A DNA stretch of 64,000 nucleotides from Cohnella terricola (lineage in GTDB: Bacteria; Bacillota; Bacilli; Paenibacillales; Paenibacillaceae). Location of the stretch: the NCBI RefSeq assembly GCF_007786475.1, contig NZ_VNJJ01000003.1, positions 228,055 to 292,054 of the forward strand. The letters run 5' to 3'. Of this stretch, positions 1 through 8,445 are shown one piece after another (the stretch's first letter is position 1; each line of letters begins with the position of its first letter). Made by a program: the position numbers and the translations under genes. The notes beneath the pieces are model-generated. The model did no database searches. It was not told the DNA's origin and worked only from the letters and a program-made list of their open reading frames with translations.

Positions 1-1196
1 TCTCTTACATCGATCAAAGTACTGATGACGAGAATCAGATCATCAGTGCCGCATGGAAGAACAATGCCCGCGGTTTCTTCGTGCCGGGACAGCAGACCGT
101 TACGTTAACGGTAACCGACTCGCATGGAGAGGTCGGTGAATTCTCCAAAACGATCATGATTTTGGACGAAACGTTGTACACAAAAGAAGAATTCGATCTC
201 AAGTATATGGAGATCGGCGAGAAGTTCGATATTAACGGACCTTCCGTGCTGCAATTACCGATGATGGCGTATACCATCAATGACCGAGAGCAGACTCTAA
301 TTCGCGCCAACAGCCCGGAGACCATGCTTGAGGAAGGCATCTATTACGAAGATAACGTAAACGGGAACGTCCGGTTTATGCTTCATAATCGGAACGGTCG
401 TTCCACGCCAATGAAAATATACATACTCCTTACGAACAACAATGCCGATCCCGTAAACGTCCGATTGGGCGCGGTGGGCATGGCGGGTCCGAACCGGATC
501 GTCTCTACCGTGGGCAAAGCGGTTACCGGAAGGTTTCTGGAATCTCTACTGAACCCGAAATACTCTTATTTGCAAATTCCGGCCGGTGAGAGTCGTCTCA
601 TTTTCCAAGAATACAGCAGTAAAATCTTAGAAGAAGGAGACGTCTACTCCATGTTCGCGGACGCCCAATTGAGTAATTATCTTGACTTCAAAGTCATCGC
701 GATCAACGCCGACCGCGATCTGACGTCTGCTCTGCCAACTTTGCGAGTATTACCGAGCCACGAGAAACACATTCGAGGAACTTTTGAGAATGCGAACCGA
801 GTCATGTACGTGAATCAGACGATCGGCGACGTGAAGAGCAGGATGGTGCTCGCTGACAATTTCGTGGATACGAGGCTTTCTGGAATTGACAAAACGACTG
901 GGACTCCTGTTCTCAACGTGGGTAACTATGGCGTTGTATATACGATCCAACTCGGTAAAGTGCAGCCACACACGGCTATCGGGATAAACCCTCGCGGGGG
1001 ACATTACGCCGGCGCGTTCAATGTGAACAATAAAACCGTTTATGCGACGAACACGAGTATTCTGAACAATCCGAATGAAGTGTGCATGCTCTATAAGACA
1101 GGGGATAGCGTGGAGACGGTGACGATCACGTTTACGCCTGCCAACGGGAGCATGTTGCCTATCAATTTACTCTTTCTGCCTATGCCGACTCACTAA
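1..1196 (+). CDS. C-terminal part of a secreted PKD-like protein (5' end outside window)
   Basis: The reading frame is open from base 3, so the start lies upstream of the window; a GTG at 81 has no ribosome binding site and is internal. The first ~55 visible residues look like the end of a PKD-type beta-sandwich (a Gly-Gln-Gln-Thr-Val-Thr-Leu-Thr-Val-Thr-Asp strand, then DSHGE). The remaining ~340 residues are rich in short beta strands with Asn, Thr and Val and show no catalytic motif I recognise. No cysteine-based active site or membrane segment is seen, and the protein ends in free sequence rather than an LPXTG or SLH anchor. Paenibacillus proteins of this look often carry an N-terminal copper-amine-oxidase-like stalk domain, but that part is not visible here. 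Extracellular or envelope location is inference. Confidence 0.7.
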   Translation, partial: SYIDQSTDDENQIISAAWKNNARGFFVPGQQTVTLTVTDSHGEVGEFSKTIMILDETLYTKEEFDLKYMEIGEKFDINGPSVLQLPMMAYTINDREQTLIRANSPETMLEEGIYYEDNVNGNVRFMLHNRNGRSTPMKIYILLTNNNADPVNVRLGAVGMAGPNRIVSTVGKAVTGRFLESLLNPKYSYLQIPAGESRLIFQEYSSKILEEGDVYSMFADAQLSNYLDFKVIAINADRDLTSALPTLRVLPSHEKHIRGTFENANRVMYVNQTIGDVKSRMVLADNFVDTRLSGIDKTTGTPVLNVGNYGVVYTIQLGKVQPHTAIGINPRGGHYAGAFNVNNKTVYATNTSILNNPNEVCMLYKTGDSVETVTITFTPANGSMLPINLLFLPMPTH

Positions 1197-1426
1197 GAAT
1201 CGCGCCGACGCAAAGATGTGCTGACAGCTGCCGTTTTCATTTAACTAACTTTATCCCAAAAAGCGACAAACGAATACGAATTCTAGCTCAGGGCGATCTG
1301 GTGCATCCCGAATCTCTTCAACAACTGATAGGATTGCTTGCGATTCCAACCTTCCTCTGACGAGTCCCGAACCTCAAATACAAGTCGCCTCTGTTTACAT
1401 CGAAGTATTGATTTGATAAAATAACT

Positions 1427-1463
1427 AATTGTTAACCTAAAATTAAAAATTAGGTTAACAATT
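1427..1463. promoter_or_regulatory. BirA-type biotin operator upstream of bioB
   Basis: A perfect 14-bp inverted repeat (AATTGTTAACCTAA, 9-bp spacer, TTAGGTTAACAATT) lies about 120 bp before bioB. The outer TTGTTAACC and GGTTAACAA half-sites separated by 15 bp match the known BirA operator form of Firmicutes (TTGTWAACC-N14-16-GGTTWACAA). A -35-like TTGATA at 1413-1418 and a -10-like TAAAAT at 1438-1443 (19-bp spacing) would place the operator over the promoter, so biotin-loaded BirA should repress bioB. Confidence 0.8.
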
Positions 1464-1583
1464 AAAAGTGGATGGAGAACATTAAAACGTACCACGGGGA
1501 TACAATCGGGGCTGTATGCGTCGGTGCGATTCCACCTTATCACGATACGCTGTAGCAATTCGAACCATGGGAGGAAGATTAAT

Positions 1584-2582
1584 TTGAAAACTAATATAAT
1601 AGATAAAAATTGGCAATCTCTTGCCGAGAAAGCATTGAGCGGAGAACATCTAACTTTACAGGAAGGACTTGCAGTGCTCGAAGCTGACGACGATGAAGTA
1701 CTTTCGATCATGAATGCGGCATTTATGGTGAGAAGACATTTCTACGGCAAAAAAGTGAAGCTGAACATGATCATTAATGCAAAAAGCGGCCTTTGTCCTG
1801 AGGACTGCGGTTATTGTTCGCAATCGATCGTTTCGACGGCGCCGGTCAGTAAATATACTTTGCTCGATAAAGAAACGCTGCTTGCAGGTGCACGCGAAGC
1901 GATGGCTCGCAAGGCCGGAACTTATTGTATCGTAGCAGCCGGGAAAGGACCTACGGATAAAGAACTTAATCAAGTAGTTGACGCGGTTAAAGAAATTCGG
2001 GAGACGATGCCGCTGAAAATTTGCGCATGCCTGGGCATTCTCAAGGAAGATCAAGCCGAACGACTTGCCGAAGCCGGTGTTCATCGGTATAACCACAACT
2101 TGAATACTAGTAAAGCCAATTACCCTTCCATAACCACGACCCATACTTATGATCAGCGAGTTGAAACCGTAGAGAAGGTAAAGATACACGGCATGTCTCC
2201 TTGCTCCGGCGTTATTATCGGCATGGGCGAGACACATCAAGAAATCGTTGAAATGGCTTTTGCTCTCCGCGAACTCGATGTAGATTCGATCCCGATCAAT
2301 TTCTTAAACGCGATACCGGGAACTCCTTTAGAGCATGCAGGTCGCACCCCTTCGATAAAAGCCCTAAAGGTACTAGCCTTATTCCGACTGGTTTGTCCTT
2401 CTAAAGAAATCCGCGTAGCTGGCGGCCGCGAGGTAAATCTCAGAACACTGCAACCCATGTCTTTATACGCTGCAAACTCATTGTTTGTTGGCGATTATTT
2501 AACGACGGTTGGTCAAGAAGTGTCGGCTGATCATCAAATCATTGAAGATTTAGGATTTGAAATCGAGTTGAACGCTCTGTAA
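1584..2582 (+). CDS. bioB: Biotin synthase
   Basis: Radical-SAM enzyme that inserts sulfur into dethiobiotin, the last step of biotin synthesis, in the cytoplasm. The sequence shows the CxxxCxxC cluster motif (CPEDCGYC), followed by typical BioB blocks such as a YNHNLNTS segment, the GMGE motif and an INFLNAIPGTPL segment. A TTG start at 1584 gives 332 residues, the usual family length, and is preceded by GGGAGGAAG at a good distance; extending to the ATG at 1524 would lose that site. No other bio genes are nearby, so this bioB stands alone, probably under its own BirA operator. The -1 flank is AT-rich and the gene is followed by an intrinsic terminator. Confidence 0.95.
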   Translation: MKTNIIDKNWQSLAEKALSGEHLTLQEGLAVLEADDDEVLSIMNAAFMVRRHFYGKKVKLNMIINAKSGLCPEDCGYCSQSIVSTAPVSKYTLLDKETLLAGAREAMARKAGTYCIVAAGKGPTDKELNQVVDAVKEIRETMPLKICACLGILKEDQAERLAEAGVHRYNHNLNTSKANYPSITTTHTYDQRVETVEKVKIHGMSPCSGVIIGMGETHQEIVEMAFALRELDVDSIPINFLNAIPGTPLEHAGRTPSIKALKVLALFRLVCPSKEIRVAGGREVNLRTLQPMSLYAANSLFVGDYLTTVGQEVSADHQIIEDLGFEIELNAL

Positions 2583-2712
2583 GGCGATGACACCTCAACA
2601 ACGTACTTATTAATGGATGAAATCACGAAAAGGTAGAACGCGTAGTCGGCGAAATCAAGTCTGCAGGTATTTAACCATAACGAGTCAACCGGCATGATAG
2701 GTAGCGATAAAG

Positions 2713-2740
2713 ACCCGCGTAAATCGCGGGTTTTCATTTT
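2713..2740 (+). terminator. Intrinsic terminator after bioB
   Basis: Stem ACCCGCG / CGCGGGT with a TAAAT loop, followed by TTTTCATTTT. The same stem-loop core recurs inside the family B transposon ends at 25102 and 27578. Between bioB and this hairpin (2583-2712) there is only non-coding or decayed sequence. Confidence 0.8.
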
Positions 2741-2912
2741 GTAGGTAACAGGCAGGCGCTTTATTTATTCGACGTGCTCTTCAACGTTGAAGATGATCGT
2801 CCATTTGGTAGAATCTTCATTTGACTTCAAGTAGAATTTTTCCCATTATTATATACCTAACAGCTATCTAATTTGGGTTTAATGATACGGTTTACCGCAT
2901 AAGGAGTCTGAT

Positions 2913-5042
2913 ATGAAAGAGCAGAATTTAGTCAAAGAACAAGAAAACATTCGTAGAGACTCGACAATGTCTGGTCGCTCTGGGTTCTATAAATTATTGA
3001 TGCGGTTTCGGATTTTGATCATCGGAATCCTTCTCGGGTTTGTGTCGCTGGCGGCTATAGGAGCCTATTGGATACATTCACTTGATATTGAAAAGTTGGT
3101 TGTTCCAATATTAGCGCCAACTCAATTGCTAGATAAGAATGGTGAGCCCAGCTCCCAGATGGTTTCCGTCAAAATCGAATCCGTATCGCTCGACCAAATT
3201 CCGTTACATATGCAGCAAGCGATCGTCGCGGTCGAAGATAAGCGATATTTCGATCATACCGGAGTGGACGTTTTAGGCATTATTCGAGCTGCGTTCCGCA
3301 ATTTGAAGGAAGGCGGCGCAGCGCAGGGCGGTAGCACGATAACCCAACAACTCGCCAAAAACGTATTTTTGACCGGTGATAAAACGTTCTCGCGCAAGCT
3401 GACGGAAGCGGCCTATGCCCTCAAAATCGAATCTTCTTATAATAAAGACCAGATTCTCGAAATGTATTTGAATCAAATTTACTTCGGTGAAGGTCAATGG
3501 GGGATACAGAGAGCCGCTAAGCGGTATTTCGGCAAAGACACGAAGGACTTGACGTTGTCCGAATCCGCCTTATTAGCCGCATTACCGAAAGCTCCCAGTC
3601 GTTATTCTCCGCTTAAGAATAAGGAACTCGCGTTGGAGCGGAGGGATCTTGTACTCAGTTTAATGCGAGATGATGGTTTCATATCGAATGAAGAGTATAA
3701 CCAAGCGATAGTTGAGCCCGTTAAAGTACTTAAGGAAGCTCCTTCGGATCAGACTAATTATTTGCTAGGTCAATATGCTTCATATACAGATGAAGTGATC
3801 GATGAAGCCATTGAATTATATGGATTTACTGAACGCCAGTTGTTAGCAGGAAATCTTCTCATCTACACAGAGCTGGATCCCGTCGTTCAGAGTGCGATGG
3901 AAGAAACGTACCGCAATGACTCTCTGTTCCCTGTAAGTGCGCCCGATCAGCTCGTTCAGAGCGGAGCAGTCATCCTAGACCCGTCTACAGGAGGCGTTCG
4001 CGGGATCGTAGGGCAACGGGGAGAACATGTTTTTCGTGGTTTCAATCACGCCACACAACTTATGAGACAACCCGGTTCGGCATTCAAACCGCTGATGGTC
4101 TACGCACCTGCACTGGAAATGGGATATGATGCAAAATCGATGCTGTATGATGGTCCACTAGACATTAATGGCTATAAGCCTAAAAATTCGGATCACCGAA
4201 CTTTGGGGCAGGTATCGCTTCGAGATGCGGTTATCCAGTCGAGGAATATTCCTGCGGTCTGGTTATTGAACGAAATTGGACTGAAAACCGGAAAATCGTT
4301 TGTTGAGAAGCTCGGCATTCCGCTTGGTGCAGAAGATAATAATCTGAGTTTGGCGCTGGGCGGACTGTCCCAAGGGGTATCTCCTCTTCAGATGGCGCAA
4401 GGCTACAGTGTCTTTCCTAATCTAGGGGTTGAGTTTCCGGCTCATACGATTACCAAAATCACGACGACAGATGGACGAGTGCTAGCTGAAGCCGAGCATC
4501 AATCGGTTACCGTTATGTCACCGGAGAATGCACATGCAATGACTGAACTGTTGCGCGACGTTGTCCGAGAAGGAACAGGAAAGAACGCGGCAATGAATCG
4601 TCCGGTGGCGGGCAAGACGGGTACGACGCAGCTTCCGCAGAACAAACAGTTCGCAGGGATTACCGGCGGTGCCAAAGACGTTTGGTTTGTCGGTTATACG
4701 CCGGAATTGGTAGGGGCGGTTTGGCTTGGCTACGACAATACGGACAGTAAGCATTATTTAACGACATCAGGTGGTCAATATCCGGCTTTAATCTTCAAAG
4801 AGATGATGTCATTGGCCTTAAAGGGTGTTCCGGTATCAGAGTTTAAGCAGCCCACGATAGGCAAGAAAGATAAGAACGATAAGCAAGATAAAAAAGATAA
4901 GAAAGATAAGAAAGACAAAGATAAAAAAGATAAGCAAGATAAAAAAGATAAGAAAGACAAAGATAAGAAAGACAAGAAGGACAAGAAAGATAAGAAAAAC
5001 AAGAAAGATAAAAAAGATAAGAATGAAAATGGTAATTTCTAA
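2913..5042 (+). CDS. Class A penicillin-binding protein (PBP1A/PbpF type) with Lys/Asp-repeat tail
   Basis: Bifunctional cell-wall enzyme that polymerises lipid II and cross-links the strands outside the membrane. Residues 29-53 form one N-terminal membrane segment. The GT51 transglycosylase domain follows, with the catalytic Glu108 in EDKRYFDHTG and the GGSTITQQLAKN motif. The transpeptidase domain has the serine motif SAFK (Ser389, Lys392), an SRN motif and the KTGT box (Lys568). From about residue 650 the protein becomes a cytoplasm-unlike tail made almost only of KDKKDKK units, about 55 residues long and encoded by purine-only DNA that could easily expand or shrink. At 709 residues it is close to B. 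subtilis PbpF/PbpG in size and lacks FN3 domains. AAGGAG precedes the ATG. Confidence 0.93.
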   Translation: MKEQNLVKEQENIRRDSTMSGRSGFYKLLMRFRILIIGILLGFVSLAAIGAYWIHSLDIEKLVVPILAPTQLLDKNGEPSSQMVSVKIESVSLDQIPLHMQQAIVAVEDKRYFDHTGVDVLGIIRAAFRNLKEGGAAQGGSTITQQLAKNVFLTGDKTFSRKLTEAAYALKIESSYNKDQILEMYLNQIYFGEGQWGIQRAAKRYFGKDTKDLTLSESALLAALPKAPSRYSPLKNKELALERRDLVLSLMRDDGFISNEEYNQAIVEPVKVLKEAPSDQTNYLLGQYASYTDEVIDEAIELYGFTERQLLAGNLLIYTELDPVVQSAMEETYRNDSLFPVSAPDQLVQSGAVILDPSTGGVRGIVGQRGEHVFRGFNHATQLMRQPGSAFKPLMVYAPALEMGYDAKSMLYDGPLDINGYKPKNSDHRTLGQVSLRDAVIQSRNIPAVWLLNEIGLKTGKSFVEKLGIPLGAEDNNLSLALGGLSQGVSPLQMAQGYSVFPNLGVEFPAHTITKITTTDGRVLAEAEHQSVTVMSPENAHAMTELLRDVVREGTGKNAAMNRPVAGKTGTTQLPQNKQFAGITGGAKDVWFVGYTPELVGAVWLGYDNTDSKHYLTTSGGQYPALIFKEMMSLALKGVPVSEFKQPTIGKKDKNDKQDKKDKKDKKDKDKKDKQDKKDKKDKDKKDKKDKKDKKNKKDKKDKNENGNF

Positions 5043-5065
5043 ACCAGAAACCGAACATAGCTCCG

Positions 5066-5115
5066 AAAAGCCCAAGCGAACCGGTAGATCGCCGATTCCA
5101 TTGGGCTTTTTTTTT
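5066..5115 (+). terminator. Intrinsic terminator after the penicillin-binding protein
   Basis: Inverted repeat AAAAGCCCAA / TTGGGCTTTT followed by a long T run. Confidence 0.85.
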
Positions 5116-5282
5116 GTAATATGACGAGGAGAGATGTCCCAGGGCTGTTAAATCTATTACAAATGCGGATTATGGATCGATAGGTATAAATGCACTGCTC
5201 TTACGCTTATCCTTGCATAAACTGACCGTATGATATCAATCACAATGCATGAACCTGGAAGTAGTAGGAAGGAGGTGTCCCT

Positions 5283-5483
5283 ATGGCAGTTCCGAAAAAA
5301 AATCGTAATCGAAAGAATGTCCGTATAAGCACTAAAATGCGTAAACCATCAAAACCTGTGCGTACTAAAGCCTTTTCCCCGTTTGGATTCAATCGTTTCG
5401 ACCGATTCGACCGATTCGAACGTTTTGAACCATTTGAACGTTTTGAGTTTTTTGATCCATTTTTTCCATTTTTCTTCTTTTGA
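5283..5483 (+). CDS. Small Phe/Arg/Asp-repeat protein of unknown function
   Basis: A 66-residue protein with a very strong ribosome binding site (GGAAGGAGGTGT, 5 nt from the ATG). The first ~30 residues are basic (Lys, Arg, Asn). The last ~30 are built from tripeptide-like units of Phe-Asp/Glu-Arg: RFDRFDRFERFEPFERFE, then a Phe/Pro-rich end finishing in four Phe. The DNA repeat (CGATTCGACCGATTCGAACG) suggests growth by slippage. I recognise no family. Such alternating aromatic and charged patterns are seen in coat-type or condensate-forming proteins, but that is only a guess. It stands alone between a terminator and the DoxX gene. Confidence 0.6.
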   Translation: MAVPKKNRNRKNVRISTKMRKPSKPVRTKAFSPFGFNRFDRFDRFERFEPFERFEFFDPFFPFFFF

Positions 5484-5724
5484 AGAGGCTGCCGGGATTT
5501 CATCTAAACAACTACCTCCGTCATTCTTATTAAGATTGGCGGGGGCTTTTTTTATATCCCATAATTATCCTCATGGTCTTTACACATATTAGATCTGGAA
5601 TTCCATGAGTATTCCGATTCGTACAATACAGATTGTCCCAATTGATGTACCTTATAAAAAACTACTTTTGATGTGATGAAATTGGCATTGACATCAACCC
5701 CTCAATCAAAGGAGATCTTAATCA

Positions 5725-6123
5725 ATGAAATGGGTATCACGCATTCTGCAAGGATTATTAGTGCTGGATTTTCTGTTTGCTGGTGCTACTAAAATCTTCT
5801 CTAGCGCCGATCAAATCAAGGAGATGTTCACCGACAATCTGGGAACGCCGGCCGCTTTGATCTACACCGTCGGTGCTTTCGAAGCGCTGGCAGCGCTGGT
5901 TCTTCTCGCCGGCTACCGCAGTCAGAAGGCGGCAGTTGTTTCGATCGCTGTCATGCTAGTCATCTTGATCGGTGCGACTGTGACGAACCTCGTAGCAGGC
6001 CTCGTTGGGGAAGCCATGGTGCCATTTGTTGTCTTGATCTTTGTGGCCATCCTCATGTACTTGAAGCGTGATGCGCTCAAGAGCTTTCGTATGTTAAGGG
6101 GCATGAATTCAATTTCCAAGTAA
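5725..6123 (+). CDS. DoxX-like integral membrane protein
   Basis: A 132-residue hydrophobic protein with four predicted membrane helices (about residues 5-22, 45-66, 70-90, 95-113) and the small Gly/Ala-rich helices and FAGATKI segment typical of DoxX-like quinone-related membrane proteins. AAAGGAG precedes the ATG at the right distance. It is monocistronic: the sequence ends in a hairpin terminator 110 bp downstream. The exact substrate of this family is not known, so no reaction is assigned. Confidence 0.75.
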   Translation: MKWVSRILQGLLVLDFLFAGATKIFSSADQIKEMFTDNLGTPAALIYTVGAFEALAALVLLAGYRSQKAAVVSIAVMLVILIGATVTNLVAGLVGEAMVPFVVLIFVAILMYLKRDALKSFRMLRGMNSISK

Positions 6124-6232
6124 CTGAACGAACTAGTAGACAAGGCTTTGGCCTATACCCAATCGTAAGTTCGGTACACAAGTATGATATAGGCTAATGC
6201 GATTGTTACGCTTAGTCTCAGATTGAAGATAC
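6124..6232. other. Non-coding stretch between doxX-like gene and terminator
   Basis: Together with 6271-6495 this ~370-bp gap holds only the terminator listed next and an AT-rich upstream region of the oxalate decarboxylase gene. I see no further gene or clear operator. Confidence 0.5.
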
Positions 6233-6270
6233 ACGCTTTCGTTTCAAGATGAAACGAAGGCGTCTTTTTT
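6233..6270 (+). terminator. Intrinsic terminator
   Basis: Stem ACGCTTTCGTTTCA / TGAAACGAAGGCGT with an AGA loop and a T6 tail. Confidence 0.8.
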
Positions 6271-6495
6271 CTGTGCCAAGTTTTTAATCTGTAATGTTGA
6301 AATTCAAGTATCATTTTCTGACAGCTAGTTTCATTATTTGGTTCAGTTTCACTGCGAATCGGCGCAATCTGCAAGTTTGTTGGCAGCATAAAAAAGGTGG
6401 ACATATCTCCAAATCCTAATTCCATTCATAACTTATATTGGGCACTTACCCAGTAATGATATATGAAGTGTTTCGAGCGAGGGGTGTAAATTATT

Positions 6496-7686
6496 ATGGA
6501 AAATGAAACACGGAATGGAAATATACCGCAGCCGATAAGGAATGATGGTGCTGGTTGGTACGATTTGGGACCACGGGACGTTATACGAGACATTGAGAAC
6601 CCTGACATGCTAGTTTCGCCTGCCACCGATGCTGGTTCGTTGCCCAATATGAAGTTCTCTTTCTCCGACGCTCATATGCAGTTAAATCATGGCGGTTGGT
6701 CGCGGGAAGTGACGATTAGAGAGCTGCCGATAGCAACCACGATTGCCGGGGTGAATATGGCTTTAACTCCGGGTGGCGTGCGTGAGTTACACTGGCATCA
6801 GCAAGCGGAATGGGCTATCATGCTTGTGGGGCGAGCGCGCATTACTTCAGTTGACCAGAACGGTAGGAACTATATTGCCGACGTAGGTGTAGGCGACTTG
6901 TGGTACTTCCCTCCCGGAATTCCGCATTCTATTCAAGGGTTGGAAGAAGGTAGCGAGTTTTTGCTCGTCTTCCCTGACGGTAAGTTTTCTGACCTCAATA
7001 CTTTATCTATCTCAGATTGGTTCGCACATACGCCAAAGGATGTACTATCGGCGAATTTCGGTGTTCCAACAAGCTCTTTTTCTCATATCCCGAATCATCA
7101 GCTATACATCTATCAGGGAACCGTGCCCGGTCCAATCGAAAGTCAGCAGGTAGCAGACCCGCAAGGTACGATACCATTATCCTTTACACATCGACTGCTC
7201 GCACAAAAGCCGATTGTAACTCCGGGCGGGACTGTGCGTATAGTCGATTCTTCCAACTTTCCGATTTCCACTCAAATTGCCGCATCGTTGTTGGAAATCA
7301 AACCTGGCGCGATGAGAGAAATGCACTGGCATCCCAAAAATGATGAGTGGCAATATTATATCTCAGGTACGGCGCGTATGACGGTATTTGCACCCAATGG
7401 CACTGCTCGTACTTTCGATTATCGAGCTGGGGATGTAGGATATGTACCGTTAGCAAACGGTCACTATATTCAGAATACCGGTGATACAAGCCTTTGGGTT
7501 ATGGAGATATTTAAGAGTGACCGCTTTGAAGATGTTTCGCTTATTCAGTGGATGGCGCTTACACCTCATCAAATCGTACAGAGTAACCTTAGTGTAGGAC
7601 CGGAATTAATGAACGCATTGCGAAAGGAAAAATCATATATAGTCAAACATCCTGGGTATTCCTATTACCCAAGAACGGATAGATAA
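6496..7686 (+). CDS. oxdC: Oxalate decarboxylase-type bicupin with altered lid
   Basis: Manganese bicupin of the OxdC/OxdD family (oxalate to formate plus CO2). Both cupin metal sites are complete: His99, His101, Glu105 and His144 in the N-terminal domain ([15 protein letters not shown]) and His277, His279, Glu284 and His323 in the C-terminal domain ([17 protein letters not shown]). Length (396) fits the family. The residues at the active-site lid, SENST in B. subtilis OxdC (from memory of that protein), read Ser165-Asp-Leu-Asn-Thr169 here, so the proton-donating lid glutamate is replaced by aspartate and the lid is otherwise changed. Lid changes at this spot are known to shift the enzyme toward oxalate oxidase activity. 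There is no signal peptide; B. subtilis OxdD is a spore-coat protein, so a coat role is possible. The gene stands alone, with GCGAGGGGTG before the ATG. Confidence 0.9.
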   Translation: MENETRNGNIPQPIRNDGAGWYDLGPRDVIRDIENPDMLVSPATDAGSLPNMKFSFSDAHMQLNHGGWSREVTIRELPIATTIAGVNMALTPGGVRELHWHQQAEWAIMLVGRARITSVDQNGRNYIADVGVGDLWYFPPGIPHSIQGLEEGSEFLLVFPDGKFSDLNTLSISDWFAHTPKDVLSANFGVPTSSFSHIPNHQLYIYQGTVPGPIESQQVADPQGTIPLSFTHRLLAQKPIVTPGGTVRIVDSSNFPISTQIAASLLEIKPGAMREMHWHPKNDEWQYYISGTARMTVFAPNGTARTFDYRAGDVGYVPLANGHYIQNTGDTSLWVMEIFKSDRFEDVSLIQWMALTPHQIVQSNLSVGPELMNALRKEKSYIVKHPGYSYYPRTDR

Positions 7687-7815
7687 AGCGGCTGGCGTCG
7701 ATTACTGGAATGCGGCAATCGATACGTACTAGCTGAATTTTTTCAGAAGGCAATGGATGCACTAAGTAGGAAGTAGAGTTTGGGTGGGATAGATGCTAGG
7801 GGCGCAGTTGCAAAC

Positions 7816-8270
7816 CTAATACCTAGAAATTAAGTTTCGGGCGACATACTCCTGTTTGGCCGTGTCCAACATCTCTTGCCAGTCGTCGAAGAAAGTATGA
7901 TTTGCTATGTGTTCGTTAAACAAGTCGTTGGGGATGTTTTGAAAGTCTTCCTGACAGTTGACTTCAAATCCCCCGGCGTCTAACATTTCCTTAAATGATG
8001 TGAAGACTGTGAACTTCTTCATAAATGAAGGAATGAACAATGTTTCAAAAAAGTCGGAAGGTGTTTTCTTCAATCTTCTGTACACTTCGGCATATTCTTC
8101 AGTCCGCTCAGCATTTCATGGATCCCATCTAATTTATTTTTAAAAAGAAACTCCTCCCTGTAACTGGCCCCTTGCATCATTTGAAAATATATCCTAATTC
8201 GCCGATGTTTATGATCGTCGATTTTTTTTGCCTGAATACCTGATTTTTTCACCATCGAAATCCCAATCAT
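7816..8270 (-). pseudogene. Frameshifted hypothetical gene
   Basis: Two overlapping minus-strand frames read as one protein broken near 8090: the upstream part (from ATG 8270) ends ...EMLSGLKNMPKCTED, while the downstream frame reads YAEVYRRLKKTPSDFFET and runs to 7816. Joining them with a one-base shift around 8090-8100 gives a ~150-residue soluble, charged protein. I do not recognise the family. No signal peptide or membrane segment is present. The frameshift could be real decay or a sequence error. Confidence 0.45.
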
Positions 8271-8445
8271 TAATTCGCATATTTACATTATTTTTATTTC
8301 AATATAGATTCTCCCCAACAGCAAATGCTCATATAGGCAAATGATTGAAATTCTGTCTGATAGGGTGAAAACCTCTACCAAAGTATCACACCGTACATAG
8401 TATGAGCCAAATAAGGTGTGAACCGCCTGTTTCGGGGTGTAAAAT

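Noticed and set aside
2583-2712. Possible gene end after bioB (frame ending KVERVVGEIKSAGI)
   Set aside because: Only about 14 codons look protein-like, with no start, so it was not annotated.
4775-5075. Three minus-strand frames of Phe/Leu/Ser repeats opposite the PBP tail
   Set aside because: They are the complement of the Lys/Asp repeat and have no start signal.
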